Of a stretch of DNA of 64,000 nucleotides, positions 1 through 7,528 are shown piece by piece; position 1 is the first letter of the stretch, and every line of letters begins with the position of its first letter. The notes beneath the pieces were generated by a model, which saw only the letters and a program-made list of their open reading frames with translations, was not told the origin of the DNA and made no database searches. This DNA comes from DASUCS01 sp041166745 (GTDB lineage: Bacteria; Actinomycetota; Acidimicrobiia; Acidimicrobiales; JACDCH01). The stretch is taken from assembly GCA_041166745.1 (NCBI GenBank), contig JBEEGH010000028.1, positions 248,001 to 312,000 of the forward strand, in the 5' to 3' direction. A program made the position numbers and the translations under genes.

Positions 1-1
1 C

Positions 2-2251
2 GGCTCCGACGTCCGCCTGTCCCGTGAGCTGCAGCAGACCTTCGATGCGGGCGACCGGGCACGCGCCGAAATGGGCGACGAGTACCTGTCCACCGAACAT
101 CTGCTGCTGGCGCTGGCGGACAAGCTCGGCGTCAACCGCGAAGACCTGCTGGCCGCATTGCAGGAGGTCAGGGGCAGTCATCGCATCACCAGCCAGAACC
201 CCGAGGAGCAGTTTCAGGCGCTCGAGAAGTACGGCCGTGACCTGACCGAGGCGGCCCGCCACGGAAAGCTCGATCCCGTCATCGGCCGCGACGACGAGAT
301 CCGACGCGTGATCCAAGTGCTCTCACGCCGAACCAAGAACAACCCGGTGCTCATCGGCGAACCCGGCGTCGGCAAGACGGCCAACGTCGAGGGCCTCGCG
401 CGGCGCATCGTCGAAGGCGATGTGCCCGAGGGCCTCAAGAACAAGCGACTGATCTCCCTCGATCTCGGGTCGATGGTGGCCGGGGCGAAGTACCGCGGCG
501 AGTTCGAAGAGCGGCTGAAGGCGGTGCTGAAGGAGATCACCGACGCGCAGGGCGACGTGATCACGTTCATCGACGAGTTGCACACGATCGTCGGCGTCGG
601 CGCGGCTGAGGGCGCGATGGATGCCGGCAACATGATCAAGCCGATGCTCGCCCGCGGCGAGTTGCGCTTGGTCGGAGCGACCACGCTCGACGAGTACCGC
701 AAACACATCGAGAAGGACGCGGCCCTCGAGCGTCGCTTCCAACCGGTGTACGTCGATCAGCCGTCGGTGGAGGACACGATCGCCATCTTGCGCGGCTTGA
801 AGGAGCGCTACGAGGTGCACCACGGCGTGCGCATCCAGGACGCGGCGCTCGTCGCCGCGGCCGTGCTGTCCGACCGGTATCTCACGGGCCGGTTCCTGCC
901 CGACAAGGCCATCGACCTCGTCGACGAGGCCGCCAGCAAGCTGCGGATCGAGATCGACTCGATGCCGCTCGAGATCGATGTCGTCGAGCGCCGTATTCGT
1001 CAGATCGAGATCGAGCGTGTCGCGCTGGCGAAGGAGACCGATGCCGCCAGCAAGGAGCGCCTCGCGGCCCTCGAGGAGGAGCTCGCGAACCTCAACGAGC
1101 AGAAGGCGGCGATGGTCGCCCACTGGCAATCCGAGAAGGAGGCCATCGCCACCATCCGCTCATTGAAGGAGGAGTTGGATCAGCATCGAGGTGAGGTCGA
1201 GCGTGAGACCGATCTCGAGCGGGCAGCCGAGATCCGTTACGGCGTGATCCCTGAACTGGAGCGCAACGTCGAGGAAGCCACCAAGCGACTCGCCGAGCTC
1301 CAGTCGAATCAAAAGATGTTGAAGGAAGAGGTCGACGAGGAGGACATCGCCGAGGTCGTGAGCAAGTGGACGGGCGTGCCCGTCAGCCGGCTCATGGAAG
1401 GCGAGATGCACAAGCTGCTGCGCCTCGAAGACGTGCTGCACCAGCGGGTCATCGGCCAGGACGAAGCCGTCCATGCCGTGGCCAACGCCATCCGGCGGAG
1501 TCGGGCCGGGCTGTCCGACCCCAATCGCCCCATCGGTTCGTTCCTGTTCCTCGGCCCCACCGGCGTCGGCAAGACCGAGCTGGCCCGGGCACTTGCCTTC
1601 TTCCTGTTCGACGACGAGCGGGCGATGGTCCGCATCGACATGAGCGAGTACCAGGAGAAGCACACGGTCTCGCGACTGATCGGCGCGCCGCCGGGCTACG
1701 TCGGGTACGACGAGGGAGGCCAGCTGACCGAGGCCGTCCGCCGGCGGCCGTATGCCGTGGTGCTGCTCGACGAGATCGAGAAGGCCCACACCGAGGTGTT
1801 CAACGTGTTGTTGCAGCTCCTCGACGACGGTCGCCTCACCGACGGCCAGGGCCGCACGGTCGACTTCACCAACGTCGTGCTGATCATGACGTCGAACCTT
1901 CCGGGCGAGCCGAAGGACTTCTTCAAGCCCGAGTTCATCAACCGCATCGACGACATCGTGCGGTTCCGGAGCCTCACGGCCGAGGATCTCGGCGCCATTG
2001 TCGACATCCAGCTCGAGCGTCTACGCGAGCGGTTGTCCGCCCGCCGCATCACGCTCGAGGTCACCCCGGCCGCCCGAGCCCTCGTTGCCGAGGTGGGGTA
2101 CGACCCTGCCTTCGGGGCGAGGCCACTCAAGCGGGTGATCCAACGGGAGATCGGCGACCGGCTCGCCACGGCGATCCTCGACGGCACGATCGCCGAAGGC
2201 GACCAGGTCACCGTGGATGCCGAAGGTGACCAACTCGTCGTGAAACGTTGA
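2..2251 (+). CDS. clpB: ATP-dependent disaggregase ClpB, 5' end outside window
   Basis: Cytosolic Hsp100 unfoldase that works with DnaK to rescue aggregated protein. The frame is open from the first bases of the window, so roughly the first hundred residues of the N domain are missing. In order it shows the end of the Clp N repeat, D1 with Walker A GEPGVGKT (about base 356) and Walker B ITFIDELHT, a long coiled-coil M domain (about 970-1330) that marks ClpB rather than ClpC, then D2 with GPTGVGKT and VVLLDEIEKAH. The C-terminal GARPLKRVIQ motif is intact. The stretch between TSN (sensor 1 region) and FKPEFINRID in D2 is about ten residues, clearly shorter than in Escherichia coli or mycobacterial ClpB as I recall them. 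D1 Walker A is followed by ANVEGL where AIVEGL is usual. Identification is firm. Confidence 0.96.
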   Translation, partial: GSDVRLSRELQQTFDAGDRARAEMGDEYLSTEHLLLALADKLGVNREDLLAALQEVRGSHRITSQNPEEQFQALEKYGRDLTEAARHGKLDPVIGRDDEIRRVIQVLSRRTKNNPVLIGEPGVGKTANVEGLARRIVEGDVPEGLKNKRLISLDLGSMVAGAKYRGEFEERLKAVLKEITDAQGDVITFIDELHTIVGVGAAEGAMDAGNMIKPMLARGELRLVGATTLDEYRKHIEKDAALERRFQPVYVDQPSVEDTIAILRGLKERYEVHHGVRIQDAALVAAAVLSDRYLTGRFLPDKAIDLVDEAASKLRIEIDSMPLEIDVVERRIRQIEIERVALAKETDAASKERLAALEEELANLNEQKAAMVAHWQSEKEAIATIRSLKEELDQHRGEVERETDLERAAEIRYGVIPELERNVEEATKRLAELQSNQKMLKEEVDEEDIAEVVSKWTGVPVSRLMEGEMHKLLRLEDVLHQRVIGQDEAVHAVANAIRRSRAGLSDPNRPIGSFLFLGPTGVGKTELARALAFFLFDDERAMVRIDMSEYQEKHTVSRLIGAPPGYVGYDEGGQLTEAVRRRPYAVVLLDEIEKAHTEVFNVLLQLLDDGRLTDGQGRTVDFTNVVLIMTSNLPGEPKDFFKPEFINRIDDIVRFRSLTAEDLGAIVDIQLERLRERLSARRITLEVTPAARALVAEVGYDPAFGARPLKRVIQREIGDRLATAILDGTIAEGDQVTVDAEGDQLVVKR

Positions 2252-2329
2252 TGGCGCCAGCCCGCCCGTCACCGTTTCGTAACACTCTTCGTAGGCCATC
2301 CGGACTATTGCACCACCCTGCGTGAGGAA

Positions 2330-2502
2330 CTAGTCTCCCCGTGGGGAAAGCACTGATCCTCCCGGCGCACTGGTCGCTTTAGCCGGGTGGGGAGCGAGAG
2401 CGAAACCGGCCCCGGACATAGGTCCGGAAGGCCGGTTTCTGAGGTTTTGGAGCCCGGTCGGACCGAAACATCTCGACTCCCACGCATACAAGGAGCAGTT
2501 CG
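2330..2502 (+). promoter_or_regulatory. Structured 5' leader of the LPRTG surface-protein gene
   Basis: Between clpB and the next start codon lies a leader rich in secondary structure. One stem pairs CCCGGC (2361-2366) with GCCGGG (2382-2387). A second, very strong hairpin runs from 2403 to 2438, pairing AAACCGGCC with GGCCGGTTT and, inside it, CCGGAC with GTCCGG around an ATAG loop. It has no following T run, so it does not look like a simple terminator. A good Shine-Dalgarno AAGGAG sits at 2490-2495, seven bases before the ATG. I compared it by eye with c-di-AMP and c-di-GMP riboswitch cores and could not match either. It may be a riboswitch-like or attenuator leader of unknown ligand, or only a stable mRNA leader. 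Confidence 0.4.
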
Positions 2503-3918
2503 ATGACCCAGGTCAGCGGGACCGGTCGGAGCGACAACCTCCGCCCAACGTCATCCCGAAAGCTCGTCTATTTGATCGGCCTTCTCGTCGCCGTTCTCGG
2601 TGGACTCTTCGTCTCGTTCGCACCCACCGCGGGGGCGGCCACCGAAGCGACCGTGCCTCCGATCACCGACTACGCGACGTACCCACAAGCCGGACTCATC
2701 CCGACTGACTGCCACGCCGACGGTGCGGCGGTGCTCGTCGGTATCACGTACACGATCACCCACGACAGCGTCGATCGAATCGTCACGGACTTGTCGGCCG
2801 AGCAGCTCTTCATCGGCGACACCGTCAAGATGTCTTGGACGGACTACGCCAGCGGCTGTGAGGGAATCGGCGTCAGCCTCGCGGTGAAGTCGACCGATCA
2901 CAACGTGTTCGTGATCACCGACAACCAGCAGCTCGTCAGCTACCAGTACTGCAGCGACACCAGTTGCGGCGGCAACGGCGAGGGCATCGGGAATCTGACG
3001 ATCCACGTGCCCTCGAAGCAAGACGCCTGCAACTTCCAGTTCGATGCTGTGATCGGCCCGCCGCTGCAGACCGTGGGTCCCGAAGGCAGCTACTACAGCT
3101 CGTTCACTCGCGGCGACAGCGGCCCGAACATGCTCATCGGCTACAGCAACGGCGGCAAGGGCGAGTGCGTTGCTCCGACGGCGACGGCGACCCAGAGCTG
3201 CACGACGCAAGGCGGCCCGTCTGTCGACGTCGCGATCGTCAACCCTGATCCCAACGACGTCGCGACCGTCAATGTCTTGAAGGACGGCGTAGTCGTCCAC
3301 AGTGACGTGAGCGTCCCGATCGGCGGCGAGCCGGCGCACTCCTTCGTGCCCTTCGGCGTCCTCGAGAAAGCAACCGTCAGCGTTGTCTGGACCGACTCTG
3401 CGGGGCCGGTCGACCCCCCCAAGGAGATCTTCAGCCAGGAGTTCACGTTCGACTGCGTCGGCCCGAGCGCGACGATCACGCACACCTGCGCCGCAGGTGG
3501 CGTGGTGGTCGACTTCGCGAACAACGGACAGACGGGAACACAACTCTTGGTCACCAAGGGTGGTGCGCTGATCGACACGGTGAATGTGGCGGCCAACGGC
3601 ACGGCGCAACGGACGTACCCGATGGGCGAGGACGAGTCCGCGACCTACCGAGTGACCGGCGACGGCTACGACAGCGGCGACGTGGCGTTCACGCACGACT
3701 GCGTTCTGGCCGAGAGCACCACGACCTCGACGCCGAACTCGGTGCAGGGCACCGAGGTCGTGCGCGGCACGACCCTGCCTCGTACCGGTTCGAGCTCGAC
3801 GCTGCCGATGTCAACGATGGCCGGTCTGCTGCTCATGACCGGTGGTCTGTTGCTGGCCCTGGCCAACCGGCCGATGCCGACAGCGCTTACGGCAAACACG
3901 CGTTCGCGGGGGCGATGA
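2503..3918 (+). CDS. Secreted surface protein with LPRTG sorting signal
   Basis: Predicted exported protein of 471 residues. The N-terminus has a basic stretch, then a hydrophobic segment (about residues 24-45) ending in APTAGAA, a good Sec signal peptide. The mature part has several cysteines and two related beta-rich segments beginning ATATQSC and ATITHTC, probably Ig-like modules. The C-terminus carries LPRTGSSS, a hydrophobic helix and a basic end (RSRGR), the layout of a sortase substrate, so it is probably wall-anchored. No sortase is in the window. Function is unknown. It is a single-gene unit: a structured leader precedes it and a strong terminator follows. The ATG is set by AAGGAG seven bases upstream. 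Confidence 0.85.
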   Translation: MTQVSGTGRSDNLRPTSSRKLVYLIGLLVAVLGGLFVSFAPTAGAATEATVPPITDYATYPQAGLIPTDCHADGAAVLVGITYTITHDSVDRIVTDLSAEQLFIGDTVKMSWTDYASGCEGIGVSLAVKSTDHNVFVITDNQQLVSYQYCSDTSCGGNGEGIGNLTIHVPSKQDACNFQFDAVIGPPLQTVGPEGSYYSSFTRGDSGPNMLIGYSNGGKGECVAPTATATQSCTTQGGPSVDVAIVNPDPNDVATVNVLKDGVVVHSDVSVPIGGEPAHSFVPFGVLEKATVSVVWTDSAGPVDPPKEIFSQEFTFDCVGPSATITHTCAAGGVVVDFANNGQTGTQLLVTKGGALIDTVNVAANGTAQRTYPMGEDESATYRVTGDGYDSGDVAFTHDCVLAESTTTSTPNSVQGTEVVRGTTLPRTGSSSTLPMSTMAGLLLMTGGLLLALANRPMPTALTANTRSRGR

Positions 3919-3954
3919 CAAACCCGGTGACGCCTCGGTGGTGGGGCGGCACCT

Positions 3955-3988
3955 GATCTGACCGGCACGGTGGAGTGCCGGTCAGATC
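3955..3988 (+). terminator. Perfect 14-bp hairpin after the surface-protein gene
   Basis: GATCTGACCGGCAC (3955-3968) pairs perfectly with its complement at 3975-3988 around a six-base loop. It has no T tract of its own and lies 25 bases before a second, canonical terminator. It may help termination, protect the mRNA 3' end, or be a binding site. Confidence 0.55.
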
Positions 3989-4013
3989 TACATACCGCGT
4001 GGGAGCGGAGGCG

Positions 4014-4048
4014 GCGGCACGGGGTCACCCCCCGTGCCGCTGTTTTTT
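4014..4048 (+). terminator. Rho-independent terminator upstream of purA
   Basis: GCGGCACGGGG (4014-4024) pairs with CCCCGTGCCGC (4030-4040) around a five-base loop and is followed by TGTTTTTTT. This is a textbook intrinsic terminator and separates the surface-protein unit from the purine genes. Confidence 0.9.
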
Positions 4049-4109
4049 TGGGCCGAGGCCGACAACTACCCTTGCTCCGTCAAGCAGGCTCGCGAGGGAG
4101 AAACATCAG

Positions 4110-5393
4110 ATGCCTGCGACCGTGGTGGTTGGCACGCAATGGGGTGATGAGGGCAAAGGTCGGTTCACTGACCTCTTCGCCAAAGAGATGCACGTCGTGG
4201 TTCGCTACCAGGGCGGCCACAACGCGGGCCACACGCTCGTCACTCCCGACGGCGAGAAGTTTGCCTTGCAGCTCGTGCCGAGCGGCATCCTGTACGACCA
4301 CATCACCCCGGTGATCGGCAACGGCGTCGTCGTCGATCCGGCAGTGTTGCTCTCCGAGGTCGATGTCCTCACTCGGCGCGGCGTTGATTGCAGCCGCCTG
4401 AAGGTGTCCACCAACGCGCACCTGATCCTGCCGTATCACCAAGCGCTCGACCGCGTGACGGAGCGCTATCTCGGCAAGAACAAACTCGGCACGACCAAGC
4501 GTGGCATCGGCCCGGCGTACGCGGACAAGGCGTCACGCGTTGGTCTGCGTGTACAGGATCTCTTCGACCGCAAGATCTTCGAACAGAAGCTCGACATCGT
4601 GCTCAAGGAGAAGAACGCCCTTCTCGCCAAGGTGTACAACCAGCTGCCGATCGACCGCTCGTCGATCGTGCACACCTATCTCGACGAGCTGGCGCCGCAG
4701 CTCGAGCCGTATGTGTGCGACACGGTTCGTCTCGTGCACGACGCGCTCGACATCGGCCAGAACGTGTTGCTCGAAGGGGCGCAGGCGACGTTCCTCGATC
4801 TCGATCACGGCACGTATCCGTTTGTCACATCGTCGAACCCCGTTGCGGGCGGCGCCTGCACGGGTGCGGGCGTCGGTCCCCGTGACATCGATCGCGTCGT
4901 CGGGGTGGCGAAGGCCTATGTCACGCGCGTTGGCTCCGGTCCGTTCCCGACGGAGTTGTCCGATGAAACGGGCAAGCTCCTGGTCGAACGCGGCCACGAG
5001 TACGGCACGAACACCGGCCGTGAACGTCGACCGGGCTGGTTCGACGCCGTCATGTTGCGGCACGCCGTCGAGCTCAACTCGCTGTCGGAGGTCGCGCTCA
5101 CGAAGCTCGACGTGCTCGATCCGCTCGAGACGGTGAAGGTGTGCGTCGCCTACGAGGTCGACGGGCGACGCATCGAACATTGGCCCGACAACCAGTCGGT
5201 GTTGCACAAGGTCCGACCGATCTACGAAGAGTTGCCGGGCTGGCGCACCGACCTGTCGGCCGCCACCGAAGCGCACCACCTACCGGACGCGGCGCGTCGG
5301 TACGTCGAGCTGCTCGAGGCGCAGGTCGGCGTGCCGATCCACCTCATCGGCGTCGGCCCCGCCCGCGACCAGTACGTCCAAGTCGGGGGCTGA
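4110..5393 (+). CDS. purA: Adenylosuccinate synthetase PurA
   Basis: Converts IMP, aspartate and GTP to adenylosuccinate, the first committed step to AMP. The 427-residue product is full length. GTQWGDEGKG spans residues 8-17, and the catalytic pair Asp13 and His41 (in GGHNAGHT) falls at the E. coli numbering. RGIGPAY and the guanine-binding TKLDVLD are also present. The ATG at 4110 follows a GAGGGAG Shine-Dalgarno; an upstream in-frame ATG at 3975 would run through the terminator and is rejected. The gene starts a plus-strand purine series, with purD beginning four bases after its stop. Confidence 0.97.
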   Translation: MPATVVVGTQWGDEGKGRFTDLFAKEMHVVVRYQGGHNAGHTLVTPDGEKFALQLVPSGILYDHITPVIGNGVVVDPAVLLSEVDVLTRRGVDCSRLKVSTNAHLILPYHQALDRVTERYLGKNKLGTTKRGIGPAYADKASRVGLRVQDLFDRKIFEQKLDIVLKEKNALLAKVYNQLPIDRSSIVHTYLDELAPQLEPYVCDTVRLVHDALDIGQNVLLEGAQATFLDLDHGTYPFVTSSNPVAGGACTGAGVGPRDIDRVVGVAKAYVTRVGSGPFPTELSDETGKLLVERGHEYGTNTGRERRPGWFDAVMLRHAVELNSLSEVALTKLDVLDPLETVKVCVAYEVDGRRIEHWPDNQSVLHKVRPIYEELPGWRTDLSAATEAHHLPDAARRYVELLEAQVGVPIHLIGVGPARDQYVQVGG

Positions 5394-5397
5394 GTCG

Positions 5398-6633
5398 ATG
5401 CGGGTCGTGGTGGTCGGCGGCGACGGACGCGCGCATGCGCTGGCGCACGTGCTCGCGCGATCCGCCGACGAGGTCGTCGTGAGCGGCGGAAACGCCGGCA
5501 CACCGAACGCGGTGGCAACGCCGGCGGAGGAGCTCGAGGCTGACCTGTTCGTCATCAGCCCCGAGGCGCCATTGGTCGACGGTCTCGCGGATCGCCTGAG
5601 GGCCCGGGGCAAGCGGGTCTACGGTCCCGGCGCGGACGGGGCTCGGCTCGAAGGCTCGAAGGGCTGGATGAAGGAGCTCGTCGCGAAAGCGGGCGTGCCC
5701 ACCGCTCGCCACGGCACGTTCAGCGATGCCGGGGCCGCGCTCGACTTCCTGCGCACCATGAAATCGCCGTTCGTCGTCAAGACCGACGGGCTCGCCTCAG
5801 GCAAGGGCGTCCTCGTGACAGAGTCGCTGATCGAGGCCGAAGACGACGTGAAGGCCAAGCTTGCGGGGGCGTCGTTCGGTGATGCCGGCCGCACCGTGGT
5901 GATCGAAGAGGGGATGGCCGGCCCTGAGCTCTCCGTCCTCGCGGTGTGCGACGGGCGGCGGGCGGTTGCGCTGGCACCGGCGCAGGATTTCAAGCGGGCC
6001 CTCGACGGCGATCGCGGTCCGAACACCGGAGGCATGGGCGCGTACTCGCCGGTGCCGATCGCCGGCGACGACCTCGTCGCGCTCGTGATGGACCGCTTCG
6101 TCGAGCCGACGCTGGCGGCCCTGCGCGCCGAGGGCATCGACTATCGCGGCACGTTGTATGCCGGTCTCATGCTCACCCCCGATGGCCCCAAGCTGCTCGA
6201 GTTCAACGTGCGGTTCGGTGACCCGGAGGCGCAGGTGGTCCTGCCGCGATTGTCGTCGGACTTCGTCGACCTGTTGGCGGCTGCCGCCGATGGCGACCTC
6301 GGCAATCGATCTCCGCGTTTCACGACCGATGCCGCGGTGTGCGTCGTCGGCGCCACACCGGGGTATCCGGAGGCGCCCCGCTCGGGCGCACTCGTCGATG
6401 CGCTCGACTCGATTGCCGATCTCTCCGATGTGCTCGTCTTCTGCGCAGGCGTCGATCGGGACACCGATGGCCGTCTCGTGACCGCTGGCGGTCGCGTCCT
6501 CGATGTCGTGGGCTTTGGTTCGACGATCGCAGCGGCGCGCGCGCGAGCGTATGAGGGTGTTCACCGCGTCGGGTTCGCGGGCATGCAGTTTCGTAACGAC
6601 ATCGCCGCCGCGGCGGCCAAGGAGGAAACGTGA
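5398..6633 (+). CDS. purD: Phosphoribosylamine-glycine ligase PurD
   Basis: ATP-grasp enzyme that joins glycine to 5-phosphoribosylamine to give GAR, the second step of purine synthesis. The 411-residue protein begins with the Rossmann-like MRVVVVGGDGRAHALAH, where GGREHAL is more usual. It then shows the ATP-grasp signature NTGGMGAYSP (about residues 205-214) and LEFNVRFGDPE, which binds metal. It starts four bases after purA and its TGA overlaps the purE GTG by four bases, so translational coupling is likely. Length matches the monofunctional bacterial family. Confidence 0.96.
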   Translation: MRVVVVGGDGRAHALAHVLARSADEVVVSGGNAGTPNAVATPAEELEADLFVISPEAPLVDGLADRLRARGKRVYGPGADGARLEGSKGWMKELVAKAGVPTARHGTFSDAGAALDFLRTMKSPFVVKTDGLASGKGVLVTESLIEAEDDVKAKLAGASFGDAGRTVVIEEGMAGPELSVLAVCDGRRAVALAPAQDFKRALDGDRGPNTGGMGAYSPVPIAGDDLVALVMDRFVEPTLAALRAEGIDYRGTLYAGLMLTPDGPKLLEFNVRFGDPEAQVVLPRLSSDFVDLLAAAADGDLGNRSPRFTTDAAVCVVGATPGYPEAPRSGALVDALDSIADLSDVLVFCAGVDRDTDGRLVTAGGRVLDVVGFGSTIAAARARAYEGVHRVGFAGMQFRNDIAAAAAKEET

Positions 6634-7082
6634 AGGTTGGGATCCTCATGGGATCACCGAACGACCGGGACAAGATGCAACCGGCCGCGGACACACTCGC
6701 GACGTTCGGCATCGAGACCGACGTGAGAGTGCTGTCGGCTCATCGCAATCCCGCCGGCGTCGCCGAGTTCGCGGGGGCGGCGCGAGACGGCGGCTATGTG
6801 GCCATCATCTGCGGAGCAGGTATGGCGGCGCATCTCGCTGGCGCTGTGGCCGCGAACACGACGCTCCCGGTTGTCGGCGTACCCCTGTCCGGCGGCGCGC
6901 TCAACGGGGTCGACGCGCTGTACGCGACGGTGCAGATGCCCCGAGGAATTCCGGTCGCGACCGTGGCGGTCGACGGATCAGTGAACGCGGCGCTGCTCGT
7001 CGTGCAGATGCTGGCGATCAGCGATGCGGATCTTGCGGCCAAGCTCGCCGACGATCGTCGGGAGCGAGCGTCGGCTCAGTAG
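6630..7082 (+). CDS. purE: N5-CAIR mutase PurE
   Basis: Small catalytic subunit-type enzyme of 150 residues that rearranges N5-CAIR to CAIR. It has MGSPNDRDKM near the N-terminus (usual form GSxSDxxxM), SAHRNP and GAGMAAHLAG, followed by GVDALYATVQMPRGIP. These are closer to class I (PurK-dependent) PurE than to the class II carboxylase type, as judged by eye. The GTG start is preceded by GGAGGA and overlaps the purD stop. No purK is in the window, so the partner would be elsewhere. The 3' end overlaps the convergent zinc-protein gene by seven bases. Confidence 0.94.
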   Translation: MKVGILMGSPNDRDKMQPAADTLATFGIETDVRVLSAHRNPAGVAEFAGAARDGGYVAIICGAGMAAHLAGAVAANTTLPVVGVPLSGGALNGVDALYATVQMPRGIPVATVAVDGSVNAALLVVQMLAISDADLAAKLADDRRERASAQ

Positions 7083-7414
7083 CTGGCAGGAAGTACCGGC
7101 GACGGCACGATGGCCGGCATCGAATCGAGCGCGGGCATTGGTTCGAGCATCGGCTCGGGAGTGCCCGAGCGGCGCTGCTTGCGGGCGGCCGAGCGGCGTT
7201 CCTTGCGGAGCGCCTTCAGCTCACGAGCATCGGCCATCGGCCGGATACCCGCGTTGGATCGGATGCCGGCGGCGGCGACGGCGCAGGGGATGCAGAACGG
7301 GGGCTTCTTGGCTCCGAACGAGTACACGAGGCACTCGCCACAGAACTCGTATCCGCACTTCCCACAGCGATCCTCTGCAGCCTCGAACAGGTGCTTGTCA
7401 CATCGTCCCTGCAT
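7076..7414 (-). CDS. Small B-box-like zinc-binding protein of unknown function
   Basis: Protein of 112 residues on the strand opposite to the purine genes. The N-terminal third has a treble-clef or B-box-like cysteine/histidine set: C5, H8, CGKCGYEFCGEC, then CIPC. This is followed by a basic helical stretch (RKERRSAARKQRR) and a Pro/Met-rich tail. B-box-type domains usually coordinate two zinc ions and mediate protein contacts; here the function is unknown. It sits between purE and purB, convergent with purE and divergent from purB. The ATG start leaves a 114-base divergent gap before purB that could hold promoters for both. Confidence 0.75.
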   Translation of the reverse strand: MQGRCDKHLFEAAEDRCGKCGYEFCGECLVYSFGAKKPPFCIPCAVAAAGIRSNAGIRPMADARELKALRKERRSAARKQRRSGTPEPMLEPMPALDSMPAIVPSPVLPASY

Positions 7415-7528
7415 GTCCCTACTCCATGAATGTCGAGCGCTTCCAGGTATGTCCTTCCATGCTTCGGCACGTTCCGCGAGATACTTGACCTCTCAATGTG
7501 GTGAACCGGCGATAGAGACCAACGGCCC

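Noticed and set aside
2330..2502. Assignment of the leader to a c-di-AMP or c-di-GMP riboswitch
   Set aside because: AAAGC and AGCCGGGT resemble parts of the c-di-GMP-I core, but the GCAAAGC element and tetraloop stem are absent, and the c-di-AMP conserved boxes are not found.
2551..3696. Long minus-strand open frame opposite the LPRTG protein gene
   Set aside because: Low-complexity Arg/Val/Asp product with no family features; the plus-strand frame has a signal peptide and sorting signal. High GC produces such mirror frames.
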